DNA of 49,788 bases from Acidobacteriaceae bacterium (GTDB lineage Bacteria; Acidobacteriota; Terriglobia; Terriglobales; Acidobacteriaceae). The number at the start of each line of letters is the position of its first letter. The first letter of the stretch is position 1. The position numbers and the translations under genes are program-made. The notes beneath the pieces are model-generated. The model ran no database searches. It saw nothing but the letters and a program-made list of their open reading frames with translations, and was not told the origin of the DNA. Where the stretch lies: the NCBI GenBank assembly GCA_903642225.1, contig CAHJWI010000034.1, forward strand, positions 1-49,788, written 5' to 3'. This document shows positions 20,039-28,422 of this stretch, piece by piece.

Positions 20039-20044
20039 TACACT
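20039..20044 (+). promoter_or_regulatory. Extended -10-like element before plsY
   Basis: TGCTACACT (20036-20044) resembles an extended -10 (TGnTANNNT). The plsY ATG is 10 bases downstream with no Shine-Dalgarno, so the leader would be only a few bases long. Confidence 0.3.
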
Positions 20045-20054
20045 CATCCTCGCC

Positions 20055-20690
20055 ATGAACGACACCGTCCTCTGGATCGTCTCACTCACCGCCGCATACC
20101 TGCTGGGCTCCATTCCATTCGGCTATGTGCTGGTCCTGCTTTTCAGCGGCGGCGACATCCGCACGACCGGTTCCGGCAACATCGGTGCCACAAACGTGGC
20201 TCGTTCCGGCAACAAGGGATTGGCGATCGCAACACTGGTTCTGGACGCATTTAAAGGGTTCCTGGCCGTGTACATCGCACAGCGTCTGTCCCTGCACTAC
20301 AGCGCATTCCCAAAGGGCTACGACGTTGCTGCGCTCGCCGGCTTTATTGCAGTCATTGGCCACATCTTTCCTGTCTGGCTCGGCTTCCGAGGCGGCAAGG
20401 GTGTGGCGACCGCGCTTGGTGTTCTCATCGCGCTGCTTCCCTTTACAGCCCTGACGGTCGGGGCCATCTTCGTCGTTGCCTTTGCACTTACGCGCTACGT
20501 TTCGCTCGCATCCATCGTGGCGGCAGTCGCGTATGCGGTTCTTGGAATTTTCTTTGATGGCAGGCACCGCCTTATTGTCGATCTCGTCTACATTGCCATT
20601 CCCCTGCTCGTCATCCTGAAGCACAGCGGCAACATCGGCCGCTTGCGTGCCGGGACAGAACCAAAGTTCGGCAACCCGAAAGCCACGTAA
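20055..20690 (+). CDS. plsY: Glycerol-3-phosphate 1-O-acyltransferase PlsY
   Basis: PlsY transfers acyl groups from acyl-phosphate to glycerol 3-phosphate, making lysophosphatidic acid. The 211-residue multi-helix membrane protein carries the three conserved loops: GSIPFGY, GSGNIGATNVARSGNKG and GHIFPVWLGFRGGKGVAT. It is followed 22 bases later by gpsA, which makes its glycerol 3-phosphate substrate, a common bacterial pairing. Confidence 0.96.
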   Translation: MNDTVLWIVSLTAAYLLGSIPFGYVLVLLFSGGDIRTTGSGNIGATNVARSGNKGLAIATLVLDAFKGFLAVYIAQRLSLHYSAFPKGYDVAALAGFIAVIGHIFPVWLGFRGGKGVATALGVLIALLPFTALTVGAIFVVAFALTRYVSLASIVAAVAYAVLGIFFDGRHRLIVDLVYIAIPLLVILKHSGNIGRLRAGTEPKFGNPKAT

Positions 20691-20712
20691 ACGACCGCAC
20701 AGGACTACACGC

Positions 20713-21714
20713 ATGAGCCGCATAGCTGTTCTGGGCGCAGGAGCCTGGGGAACCGCACTCGCACTTTCACTCGCACGTCAGGGCAGGCACGAGGTCACGC
20801 TCTGGGCTCACTCGCCGGACCACGCGGACGAGCTTCGCGCGACGCGCACCAACCGGCGTTACCTGCCGGGTTTCGCGCTGCCGGAAGACATCGCGATCGT
20901 CACGAACCTGTCGGTTGCCGTCGACCGCGCGGAGATTCTGCTGTCCGTTACACCGTCCAGCGCTCTGCCGGAAACAGTGTCGGCACTTGCATCGCAGCTT
21001 GGCACGCGTCATGTCTTCGTATCCGCCTCTAAAGGCATCCAGGAAGGCACACACCGCCGCATGTCAGAGGTTGTCGCCGCTGCAAGCGCGGTCCGCTTCG
21101 CGGTCCTGGGCGGCCCCAGTTTTGCGAAGGAAGTCGCAGCGCAGCTACCCACGGCCGCGACGCTGGCGTGCAGAGACGCTGCTCTTGCATCGGCGCTGCA
21201 GCGGGACTTCTCCTCCGATTCGTTCCGCGTCTATACCAATGACGACGTTGTGGGCGTGGAGCTCGGCGGTGCGTTGAAAAACGTGATCGCACTTGCAGCA
21301 GGTGTCGTCGCGGGTCTGGAGCTCGGCTCAAACGCAGCAGCAGCGCTGATTACGCGCGGCATGGCAGAGATCACCCGGCTTGCCGTAGCCTGCGGCGCAA
21401 AACCTGAAACGATGGCTGGCCTAGCCGGCTACGGCGACCTGGTGTTGACCTGCACTGGCACCCTCAGCCGCAACCGTACCGTCGGCGTAGAACTTGGCCG
21501 CGGCCGCAAGCTTCCCGATATTCTTGCATCGCTCAACGGCAAGGTCGCCGAAGGCGTTCAGTGCACTTCCACTGCGCGTGGCCTTGCTGCAAAGCACGGC
21601 GTGGAAATGCCCATCACCGACCAGATGTTCTCCATCCTGCACGAGAATTTGACGCCCCGTGAAGCCATCCGACTCCTGATGACACGACCTGGCAGGAACG
21701 AGTCCGCTGGTTAG
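20713..21714 (+). CDS. gpsA: NAD(P)-dependent glycerol-3-phosphate dehydrogenase
   Basis: GpsA reduces dihydroxyacetone phosphate to glycerol 3-phosphate for phospholipid synthesis. The 333-residue protein starts MSRIAVLGAGAWGTALA (dinucleotide-binding GxGxxG), with SASKGIQEGT, GGPSFAKEVA, the catalytic Lys region GVELGGALKNVIALAAG, and GYGDLVLTCTGTLSRN. The ATG at 20713 is the family start; upstream in-frame residues overlap plsY. It completes a plsY-gpsA pair. Confidence 0.96.
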   Translation: MSRIAVLGAGAWGTALALSLARQGRHEVTLWAHSPDHADELRATRTNRRYLPGFALPEDIAIVTNLSVAVDRAEILLSVTPSSALPETVSALASQLGTRHVFVSASKGIQEGTHRRMSEVVAAASAVRFAVLGGPSFAKEVAAQLPTAATLACRDAALASALQRDFSSDSFRVYTNDDVVGVELGGALKNVIALAAGVVAGLELGSNAAAALITRGMAEITRLAVACGAKPETMAGLAGYGDLVLTCTGTLSRNRTVGVELGRGRKLPDILASLNGKVAEGVQCTSTARGLAAKHGVEMPITDQMFSILHENLTPREAIRLLMTRPGRNESAG

Positions 21715-21796
21715 ATGTCGCGCGAGGCCGTCGCTGTGCACCTGCTCCATCGGCTTGAAAGGCCGTTGGTGCGTCCGAACAGAACCGCTGGCCGCG

Positions 21797-21802
21797 TAAA
21801 CT
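21797..21802 (+). promoter_or_regulatory. Possible -10 element for leaderless ftsY
   Basis: TAAACT ends 6 bases before the ATG at 21809, so transcription would begin at the A of the start codon. There is no Shine-Dalgarno; the 94-base gap after gpsA makes an independent promoter plausible. Confidence 0.35.
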
Positions 21803-21808
21803 AGGCGC

Positions 21809-23122
21809 ATGGCGTTCTTTCAGCGATCGGACGACACACCGAAGAAGCCGGGCTTCTTTCAACGTGTACGCGAAGCCGTGGGCGGCGGCGGAGTTGCAGC
21901 TCGAATCACGCCGGACGAGGAAGCAGCGCCTCTCGATCTGTCCAAACATGCCGCACAGGTCCTTCCCAGCGCCGCTGCGGATGACCTTGTGCCAGCTTCC
22001 GTGAACGAGCTGGCCTTCACCGAAGGCCTCGAGACGCCGGCTGCACCCAACGCAATCGTGGAGCACGAAGCGCAAGAGTCAGCCCTCATCGGCGAGCGAC
22101 CGGCCGCGCCCAATGACGGTCGGAATGAGTTCGGTCTGCGCCCGGTCTCTTCCACCTTCAGCTTTGGCGGCTATGCCACGGCGGCAGAGGAGGACGAAAG
22201 TTTTCTGGAGCGCATGCGCACTGCTGCCGCGCGCACCCGGACGCAGTTCACAACCTCGCTGGACGGAGTTCTCAGCCTTACTCGCCAGGTAGACGCGGAG
22301 ACCCTGGACGAGCTTGAGGCCGTTCTTCTGACCGCGGACATCGGCCTCACCACGACTCAGGAGATTATCGGCAAGCTGCGTACCCGTGCTCTGCGCGAGA
22401 GGGCCACCGGCGCAGAGCTGCGCGGCATGCTGCGCGAAGAGCTGCTCGCCGTTCTTGACTCTGTCGACCAGCCCACCAGCCACCCGACGGCATCGCCTGA
22501 AGTCATCATGATGGTCGGCGTGAATGGCACCGGCAAAACGACAACCAGCGGCAAGCTCGCCGCCCTGTACGGCACCCACGGCCGGCGTGCTTTGCTGTGT
22601 GCCGCAGATACCTTTCGCGCCGCCGCGATCGACCAGCTTGAGGTGTGGGCGCAGCGTTCCAACGTCGACATCATCAAGACGCGCCAGGGCGGCGACCCCT
22701 CTGCCGCGCTGTACGATGCGCTGACTGCAGGCAAGGCCCGTAAGGCCGACATCGTCATCGTTGACACTGCCGGGCGCCTGCACAACAAAGCTGGTCTTAT
22801 GGCAGAGCTCGACAAGATGCGTCGCACAGCAGAGAAGCTTGTTCCCGGCGCACCCCACCAGACCTTTCTTGTCATGGACGCCACCACTGGCCAGAACGGC
22901 CTGCAGCAGGCGCGCCTGTTCCTCGACAGCGCACGCGTCAGCGGCATCGTGCTCACCAAGCTGGACGGGACAGCGAAGGGGGGCATCGTGATTGCCATCG
23001 CACGCGAGCTGCGCCTGCCGGTGGTCTTTGTCGGTGTTGGCGAAAAGATGGAAGACATCCTGCCGTTCGACAGCAGAAATTTCATCGACTCTTTGTTAGG
23101 TGAGTCGCAGGCCGTAATGTAA
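21809..23122 (+). CDS. ftsY: Signal recognition particle receptor FtsY
   Basis: FtsY is the GTPase that receives SRP-ribosome complexes at the inner membrane. The 437-residue protein has a short basic/aromatic N-terminus (KKPGFFQRVREAV, possibly membrane-binding), an acidic, Ala-rich A domain (to about 125), the N domain, and a G domain with GVNGTGKTT (G1, about 237-245), ADTFRAAAIDQL (about 266-277), DTAGR (about 319-323) and TKLDGTAKGG. Its RNA partner's gene, ffs, is in this window at 14142-14240. Confidence 0.97.
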   Translation: MAFFQRSDDTPKKPGFFQRVREAVGGGGVAARITPDEEAAPLDLSKHAAQVLPSAAADDLVPASVNELAFTEGLETPAAPNAIVEHEAQESALIGERPAAPNDGRNEFGLRPVSSTFSFGGYATAAEEDESFLERMRTAAARTRTQFTTSLDGVLSLTRQVDAETLDELEAVLLTADIGLTTTQEIIGKLRTRALRERATGAELRGMLREELLAVLDSVDQPTSHPTASPEVIMMVGVNGTGKTTTSGKLAALYGTHGRRALLCAADTFRAAAIDQLEVWAQRSNVDIIKTRQGGDPSAALYDALTAGKARKADIVIVDTAGRLHNKAGLMAELDKMRRTAEKLVPGAPHQTFLVMDATTGQNGLQQARLFLDSARVSGIVLTKLDGTAKGGIVIAIARELRLPVVFVGVGEKMEDILPFDSRNFIDSLLGESQAVM

Positions 23123-23254
23123 TCGATTATTGCCGCAGCGCCGCAACCTAATCAGCGTCCACCTGCTCTCACTGCCTGTACGGAACGCGCGTGCACGCTG
23201 CAGGTGAACACCCCGAAGGCGGCCTCGCAATTTTGAACTGTAAGGGGCAACCTC

Positions 23255-23515
23255 ATGGCATTTCTTTGGTGGATCATCGTCGGCCTGATCGCAGGCTTTT
23301 TGACCGGCAAGATTATGAAGGGTAACGGATTCGGTATTTTCGCTGACATCCTTATCGGCATCGTGGGTGCCTTCATCGGCGGGTTCATCATGCGCCTTCT
23401 CGGCTTCGCTGGACAGGGTGGATTTATCTACACCATCATCGTCGCCACAATCGGTGCCATTCTTCTGACGCTGCTTCTTCGGCTGGTCACTGGCAACCGC
23501 AGCTCTAACCTTTAA
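23255..23515 (+). CDS. GlsB/YeaQ/YmgE family stress-response membrane protein
   Basis: The 86-residue protein is almost entirely membrane-spanning with glycine-rich helices (WWIIVGLIAGFLTGKIMKG, DILIGIVGAFIGGFIMR), the GlsB/YeaQ transglycosylase-associated pattern. A strong AAGGGG site lies about 9 bases before the ATG. Family members are induced by general stress; the role is uncertain. It is followed 18 bases later by the YidB-like gene. Confidence 0.92.
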   Translation: MAFLWWIIVGLIAGFLTGKIMKGNGFGIFADILIGIVGAFIGGFIMRLLGFAGQGGFIYTIIVATIGAILLTLLLRLVTGNRSSNL

Positions 23516-23533
23516 CGCGAAAGAGAGTTTTTT

Positions 23534-23950
23534 ATGGGCTTGTTAGATATGGTCACGTCAATGGCCGGTGGGGTAGGTGGAAATAATGCCCAGGTTGGCG
23601 GCGGTTTAATGCAGGAACTGGAGAACCGGCCGGGAGGTTTCGGCAGCATTTTGCAGTCGTTCCAAAACAACGGACAGGGTGCGGCGGTTCAGCAGTGGGG
23701 GCAGGGAAACACTGCTCCTGCAGATCCCAACCAGGTGGAGCAGGGACTGAATGGTACAGGCATCATCGACAGCATCTCGCAAAAAACGGGCGTATCGCAG
23801 ACCATGGTGAAAACGGGGCTTGCTGTTCTTGTGCCGGTGCTGATACATCACCTGATCTCGCAGGGACACGTGGACCAGCAGGGTCAGCAGATGGGAACGC
23901 AACCTGAGTCTGGTGGCTTGTTGTCCTCCATTCTGAGCAGAATCGCCTGA
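23534..23950 (+). CDS. YidB/DUF937-family protein
   Basis: The 138-residue protein is glycine- and glutamine-rich, with MGLLDMVTSMAGGVGG at the start and a C-terminal segment GIIDSISQKTGVSQTM followed by VKTGLAVLVPVLIHHL, typical of YidB/DUF937. GAAAGAGAG precedes the ATG. It is in an operon with the GlsB-like gene and ends in the 23986-24010 terminator. The function of the family is not established. Confidence 0.85.
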   Translation: MGLLDMVTSMAGGVGGNNAQVGGGLMQELENRPGGFGSILQSFQNNGQGAAVQQWGQGNTAPADPNQVEQGLNGTGIIDSISQKTGVSQTMVKTGLAVLVPVLIHHLISQGHVDQQGQQMGTQPESGGLLSSILSRIA

Positions 23951-23985
23951 CCACGAAGCAACTCCGCTCTACTCTGCTTGTACAG

Positions 23986-24010
23986 AAGCCCGCTCTCAGG
24001 AGCGGGCTTT
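23986..24010 (+). terminator. Rho-independent terminator of the GlsB-YidB pair
   Basis: AAGCCCGCTC (23986-23995) pairs perfectly with GAGCGGGCTT (24000-24009) around a TCAG loop, followed by TTTC. It lies 36 bases after the stop of the YidB-like gene. Confidence 0.88.
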
Positions 24011-24105
24011 CTGCATGCATAGCTGTTCCACCTGTACACAGCCTACGTTGTAGATCGTTTCAAGCACCGGCATTTGCTACAACTGTGCACAGGGAGCAAA
24101 CAGCA

Positions 24106-24645
24106 ATGGAAGCCAACGAGATTCAGGAGTTCGTCGAGCAACAGGAAGGTGCGCGCGAAAACAACATGGTGGCCGTGTCCTTCTCCATCAGTGTTCTTGC
24201 CGTGCTGGTTGCCCTTGTCACGGTCTTCTCGCATCGCGCTCACACAGCCGCCGTGCTTGACCAGGCACGCGCTTCCGACGAGTGGAGTCTCTATCAGGCG
24301 AAGAAGATCCGGCAAACCTCCATCCAAAGCACAAGCGACCTGTTGGTCGTCCTTGCGCCCGGCAACCCCGCCGCGGCTGCAAAACTGCAGGACTACAAGA
24401 CACACACGGCAAAGTGGGATGCAGACCTGGCTCAAAGCGAGCACAAGGCGCGCGGTCTGGAAGAAGAAGTCGAAGCCGCAGAGCACAGGGCTGGCAGGTT
24501 CGATGCCGGCGAAGCCCTGCTACAGATCGCGGTTGTTTTGGCATCCATCACGCTGCTTACACGGCAGCGGCTTTACTGGCTTCTCTCACTCACCATCGGC
24601 GGCATCGGAACGGTCTTCGCGATGTTCGGCTACCTTGCCCACTAG
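24106..24645 (+). CDS. DUF4337-family membrane protein
   Basis: The 179-residue protein has a polar N-terminus (MEANEIQEFVEQQEGARENN), one membrane helix (VAVSFSISVLAVLVALVTVF), a helical domain predicted to coil (DADLAQSEHKARGLEEEVEAAE) and two C-terminal helices ending in GIGTVFAMFGYLAH. This two-plus-one helix arrangement fits DUF4337. AGGGAG lies 9 bases before the ATG at 24106; an upstream ATG adds seven residues without a ribosome binding site. The role is unknown. Confidence 0.82.
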   Translation: MEANEIQEFVEQQEGARENNMVAVSFSISVLAVLVALVTVFSHRAHTAAVLDQARASDEWSLYQAKKIRQTSIQSTSDLLVVLAPGNPAAAAKLQDYKTHTAKWDADLAQSEHKARGLEEEVEAAEHRAGRFDAGEALLQIAVVLASITLLTRQRLYWLLSLTIGGIGTVFAMFGYLAH

Positions 24646-24653
24646 CCGGGCCT

Positions 24654-25880
24654 TCAGATCGTGGGTGAGGTGAGCACAAAGGTTTCCGCCCACGGATCGC
24701 GCAGGCTGCCGCGTACGCATGCATCCACACCACGGCCACCTTCTTTCTCGTGCTGAAAGTCACAACGGTCCACTGACTGCAGCTGCTCAATCAACGCAAA
24801 CGGATTATGTGCCGCATCCGCAAATGGAATTGAAGCTTCGCCAAGCTCGGTTTCTGCAAAAAACAGCACCACCTTATCGACCAGCCCGCCGTTGAGGAAT
24901 GCTGCATTCAGCCCCGGTCCAGCCTCCAGCAGAGCAGACAACACTTCAAGCTCACCCAGGCGCTTCAAAACCGCGCGCAGGTCCAGCTCCGGTCGCTTTG
25001 CATCACGAACAACGCCATCACTGCTTGCCTGCTGCTCCGGCCGTAGCGCCGGCAGGGCTTCTACCCGCACACCGCGTTGCCGCAATGCTCGTTGTCGATC
25101 GTTGGGTGCCGTCGTTGCGCAGAACACAACCAGGTCGTCGTTGGCGCTCTCCACCAGGCGGGATCCGACCGGTGTACGGCACTGTGTGTCCAGCACAACG
25201 CGCAGCAAGCGGCGGCGCCGCGGCAGATTGCTACGATCCGACAGGATCGGATCGTCCGCCAGCACCGTTCCGATCCCCGTCATGATCGCATCGTTCGCAT
25301 GCCGAAACCGGTGTACCTCGTCGCGTGCAGCAGTCCCCGTCAACCAGAACGGTGAGCCCGCCGGGCGATGGATCGGCAGCGGCGCAAGCCGCCCATCCAC
25401 AGAGAGTGCCGACTTCAACGTGACCAGCGGCAGACCCGTAAGGATGTGCCGCGCAAAGGCGTCGTTCATGGCACGCGCTGCCGGCTGCAGCAGGCCGTCC
25501 TCCGCAACGATGCCGGCGTTGTGAATGCGTGCCATCCCCTGCCCTGCCACATGCGGGTTGGGATCAAGCGTTGCAGTGACCACGCGAGAGACGCCTGCGT
25601 CGATCAACGCATTTGCACACGGGCCGGTCCGGCCATGGTGCGAGCACGGCTCCAGCGTCACGTAGGCTGTTGCACCTACCGCAGACTCACCGGCCTGCTT
25701 CAACGCCACAATCTCCGCATGGTCGCGCGCATCGTAGCGGTGCGCGCCTTCGCCGGCGATTACGTTGCCGTGGGCCAGAACGCAGCCCACCTGCGGATTG
25801 GGCGACGCCAGCCCCAGCGTTGCGCGCGCCAGCTCCAATGCGCGTTCCATGTGTGCATAATCGGTAGGCGAAAAAGGCAT
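24654..25880 (-). CDS. ribD: Bifunctional riboflavin deaminase-reductase RibD
   Basis: RibD deaminates and then reduces the pyrimidine intermediate of riboflavin synthesis. The N-terminal deaminase has the zinc motif DHAEIVAL and PCSHHGRTGPC, with ASPNPQVGCVL upstream; the C-terminal reductase starts near LVTLKSALSVDGRLAP and contains LLEAGPGLNAAFL. The start MPFSPTDYAHM at 25880 matches family length (408 residues); a longer open frame upstream looks non-coding. It diverges from ribE, separated by 150 bases, in which I see no FMN riboswitch. Confidence 0.95.
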   Translation of the reverse strand: MPFSPTDYAHMERALELARATLGLASPNPQVGCVLAHGNVIAGEGAHRYDARDHAEIVALKQAGESAVGATAYVTLEPCSHHGRTGPCANALIDAGVSRVVTATLDPNPHVAGQGMARIHNAGIVAEDGLLQPAARAMNDAFARHILTGLPLVTLKSALSVDGRLAPLPIHRPAGSPFWLTGTAARDEVHRFRHANDAIMTGIGTVLADDPILSDRSNLPRRRRLLRVVLDTQCRTPVGSRLVESANDDLVVFCATTAPNDRQRALRQRGVRVEALPALRPEQQASSDGVVRDAKRPELDLRAVLKRLGELEVLSALLEAGPGLNAAFLNGGLVDKVVLFFAETELGEASIPFADAAHNPFALIEQLQSVDRCDFQHEKEGGRGVDACVRGSLRDPWAETFVLTSPTI

Positions 25881-26018
25881 GCGTGCAAGGTGGGATGCTT
25901 GAATTCCACAAAACAGTTCTGAATGCATGCAGCGAATGTGCGGAAGCCGGTACATCGTCCGCGGCGCAGAGGCACCGTCAAACTGACGTCAGCATTGGAC
26001 TGCGTTTCAGCCTTGCAC

Positions 26019-26024
26019 TAGGCT
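26019..26024 (+). promoter_or_regulatory. Possible -10 element for leaderless ribE
   Basis: TAGGCT ends 6 bases before the ATG at 26031, with no clear Shine-Dalgarno before the start codon. Confidence 0.3.
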
Positions 26025-26030
26025 TGATAG

Positions 26031-26705
26031 ATGTTTACCGGTTTGATTGCAGAAGTGGGCAGCATCGTTGCGGTAGAGCCCCGGGCCGGAACGACGCGGA
26101 TCCGCATCGCCGCACCAACACTCGCAAAGCAACTGGCGCTGGGTGATTCAGTTGCGGTGAGCGGCGTCTGCCTGACTGCCCTTGCCATCCAGCCGGACGG
26201 CTTTGAGGCGGACCTTGCACAGGAGACCCTGGCGCGCACCTCACTTTCTCGCCTGGCGCCGGGAACCACGGTGAACCTTGAGCTGCCGACACCCGCTGGA
26301 ACACCACTGGGTGGACACGTGGTGCAGGGCCACGTCGATGGCGTTGCCCGTTTGACTGCGTTCGAAGCAGTCGCATCCGGTGCTCCCGACCAGACTGACT
26401 GGCTGCTGCGATTCGTCGCACCGGCAGCGCTGAGCCGCTACATTGTGGAGAAAGGTTCGATCGCCGTCGAAGGCATCTCGCTAACCGTTGCAGCAGCAGA
26501 CCTGCAAGCAGATGGCTCTACCGCAGTTACCATCGCTGTCATTCCTCACACCTACCAGGCGACGAACCTGCATGGCCTGCACCCGACCGACGAGCTGAAC
26601 CTTGAGGTGGACGTGCTGGCAAAGTACGCCGAGCAGCAGGCGAGACTGAAGAAGACTCAGGCTGGGACGGTGACCGAGTTCTCCCTGATCGCCGCGGGCT
26701 TCTGA
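26031..26705 (+). CDS. ribE: Riboflavin synthase subunit alpha
   Basis: Riboflavin synthase dismutates two 6,7-dimethyl-8-ribityllumazine molecules. The 224-residue protein begins MFTGLIAEVGSI and contains two lumazine-binding repeats (LGDSVAVSGVCLTAL and the second KGSIAVEGISLTVAA), the first followed by GGHVVQGHVDGVA. It is divergent from ribD; ribBA and ribH are not in the window. Its stop lies 12 bases from the 3' end of the convergent dioxygenase gene. Confidence 0.95.
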   Translation: MFTGLIAEVGSIVAVEPRAGTTRIRIAAPTLAKQLALGDSVAVSGVCLTALAIQPDGFEADLAQETLARTSLSRLAPGTTVNLELPTPAGTPLGGHVVQGHVDGVARLTAFEAVASGAPDQTDWLLRFVAPAALSRYIVEKGSIAVEGISLTVAAADLQADGSTAVTIAVIPHTYQATNLHGLHPTDELNLEVDVLAKYAEQQARLKKTQAGTVTEFSLIAAGF

Positions 26706-26717
26706 AGCCCGAGGTCT

Positions 26718-27695
26718 TTACGAACGAGGACCAGGACCGCCGCCGCGCGGACCACCCCCTCCTCCAACAGGTGCGGGCGTGCTGTCCGGGTCGACAAAGA
26801 CGGTGATCGTTCCTGTCAGACCTGCTTGACGGTTCCCACCGCTGCTGCGCTCTACCTGCATCATGTACTCCTGCGGATCACCCATAAACACGTGATCCTC
26901 CTTCAGGCGGGTGCGACGCAGGTCGTGATGACGGTACGGTTCCAGCCTGGCAATCTCGTCGCTCAGCTCATCTGGAAATGCAATCTGACCGGTATGACAC
27001 ACGTGGCCGCCAGCGTACTTCGGATACGCCGTATGTTTGGCATCATGTGCGTGGCCGGTGCCTGCGGGTGCATGGCCGCCCACGTGTACTTTCATGTGGA
27101 TGTGTGTGTCGCGACCCTGGTACCAACCGGGGAAGATGGACTCGAACTCTACCCGGCCGCGTGCGTCGGTAAGCTGAACGGCTCGCAAAAACCTCTCCTC
27201 ATCGGTTGGCTTGATCTGCGGTGGACCGTTCCTGCCTTCCGGTCCACCCGGCCCACCTGGAGGCGGTCCGTTCGGGCCCGCAACCATGGGCGGTCTCTGG
27301 TTTGGATCGCCAGGAGGCGGCGGCCCACCCGGTCCGTTTTGACCACCCGATCCGCCCGGCGGCGGACCAAAGGACATCTTTGTAAACGCGGAGTACAGGC
27401 CCATCGCGTCACAATGCCACACGTCGATCGCCGCATTTGGAATGGGCGCACACGTCCTGGCGTGACGAAGTTCCAACGCGAACCGCAATGGCAGGCCAGG
27501 CTTACCCTCGCTCATGTTCGACCGCAGCAGCTCGTAGGGGTAGTAGAACGGGCCTACCTCAAGCTCTGGCGTGAGCGTGCACGCCTTCACCTGTTCCGCA
27601 GCCCAAAGCGACGAGCCAAAGGTGTTGGCGAACGCGGCCGTCGCCACACCGGTGGATGCGGCAGTCAGAACTTTCCTACGTGACCAAGTCTTCAT
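26718..27695 (-). CDS. Tat-exported intradiol ring-cleavage dioxygenase-like protein with Pro/Gly-rich insert
   Basis: The N-terminus SRRKVLTAASTGVATAAFAN is a Tat-type signal with an SRRKVL motif. The 325-residue protein has the fold motifs of intradiol dioxygenases: VWHCDAMGLYS (Tyr about 101) and FPGWYQGRDTHIHMKV (Tyr about 192, His about 198 and 200), which supply the Tyr2His2 iron ligands. Residues about 108-162 are a low-complexity Pro/Gly/Asn-rich segment and the C-terminal tail (about 311-325) is Gly/Pro-rich; both are unusual. GAAGGA about 6 bases before the ATG is the ribosome binding site. The true substrate (catechol-type ring) is not known. Confidence 0.88.
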   Translation of the reverse strand: MKTWSRRKVLTAASTGVATAAFANTFGSSLWAAEQVKACTLTPELEVGPFYYPYELLRSNMSEGKPGLPLRFALELRHARTCAPIPNAAIDVWHCDAMGLYSAFTKMSFGPPPGGSGGQNGPGGPPPPGDPNQRPPMVAGPNGPPPGGPGGPEGRNGPPQIKPTDEERFLRAVQLTDARGRVEFESIFPGWYQGRDTHIHMKVHVGGHAPAGTGHAHDAKHTAYPKYAGGHVCHTGQIAFPDELSDEIARLEPYRHHDLRRTRLKEDHVFMGDPQEYMMQVERSSGGNRQAGLTGTITVFVDPDSTPAPVGGGGGPRGGGPGPRS

Positions 27696-27740
27696 CGCAT
27701 CCTTCTCTCAGCGCTCTGACGATGCTGCACCGTCGAAAGT

Positions 27741-28370
27741 TTACGCGGGAGCTTCCGGAAGTTCGAGCTGTTGCGCGGCAGGCTGTTCCACGTAGGGTTT
27801 GAAGTGGGCGCGGCAGCGCGCCTCGTACATGCCGGCCGCGCCCACCACAACCAGCTCCGTGCTGGTGCCAAGCCGCTGCGTGTGGATGGCCGGTGCGCCG
27901 CAGGTCATGCACACCGCGTTCAGCTTCGTCACCTTGTCTGCCAGCGCCATCAGCGCAGGGACAGGGCCGAAAGGCTCGTTGGCAAACGTCGTATCCAGCC
28001 CGGCAAGCACAACGCGCTTTCCCATCCCGACAAGCTCCAACACCAGCGGCAGAATCGCAGGATCGAACCACTGCGCCTCATCCAGGCCAATCACGTCCGT
28101 TGTGTCGATGGAGTTGTCGGCGAACAGAGCTTCGCGCAAACGGTCCGCGTTGGGCGTCACTACGGAAGCCTCGTGCGTCTGCTCCGAATGCGAGGCGATG
28201 GCTGTGCGGTGATAGCGAAGGTCGATGTCCGGCTTGAAGCACGCCACACGCTGCCGTGCAATACGCGCGCGTTTCAGACGGCGGATCAACTCTTCGCTTT
28301 TGCCGCTGAACATGGGGCCGGTAATTACTTCAAGAACACCGGGAGCTGTGCCGGCTTGCTGCGAATCCAT
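27741..28370 (-). CDS. tdk: Thymidine kinase (type II, zinc-containing)
   Basis: Tdk phosphorylates thymidine in nucleotide salvage. The 209-residue protein has a P-loop GPMFSGKSEELIRRL, the DEAQWFDP motif and zinc-ribbon residues CMTCGAP and CRAH. The start at 28370 (MDSQQAG) is chosen because the P-loop then begins at family-typical position; a longer open frame extends upstream without family similarity. A TACCAT hexamer sits 6 bases upstream and no Shine-Dalgarno is visible. The C-terminal tail is Glu/Ala-rich. Confidence 0.92.
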   Translation of the reverse strand: MDSQQAGTAPGVLEVITGPMFSGKSEELIRRLKRARIARQRVACFKPDIDLRYHRTAIASHSEQTHEASVVTPNADRLREALFADNSIDTTDVIGLDEAQWFDPAILPLVLELVGMGKRVVLAGLDTTFANEPFGPVPALMALADKVTKLNAVCMTCGAPAIHTQRLGTSTELVVVGAAGMYEARCRAHFKPYVEQPAAQQLELPEAPA

Positions 28371-28376
28371 CGTTCG

Positions 28377-28382
28377 ATGGTA
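28377..28382 (-). promoter_or_regulatory. Possible -10 element for leaderless tdk
   Basis: On the minus strand the hexamer is TACCAT, ending 6 bases before the ATG at 28370; no Shine-Dalgarno is present. Confidence 0.35.
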
Positions 28383-28422
28383 AACGCCGCCCGGGCCTGG
28401 CGGCGGTCCCTTGCGTCCTGTG

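Noticed and set aside
25881..26030. FMN riboswitch between ribD and ribE
   Set aside because: None of the conserved FMN aptamer segments is present and the gap is only 150 bases.
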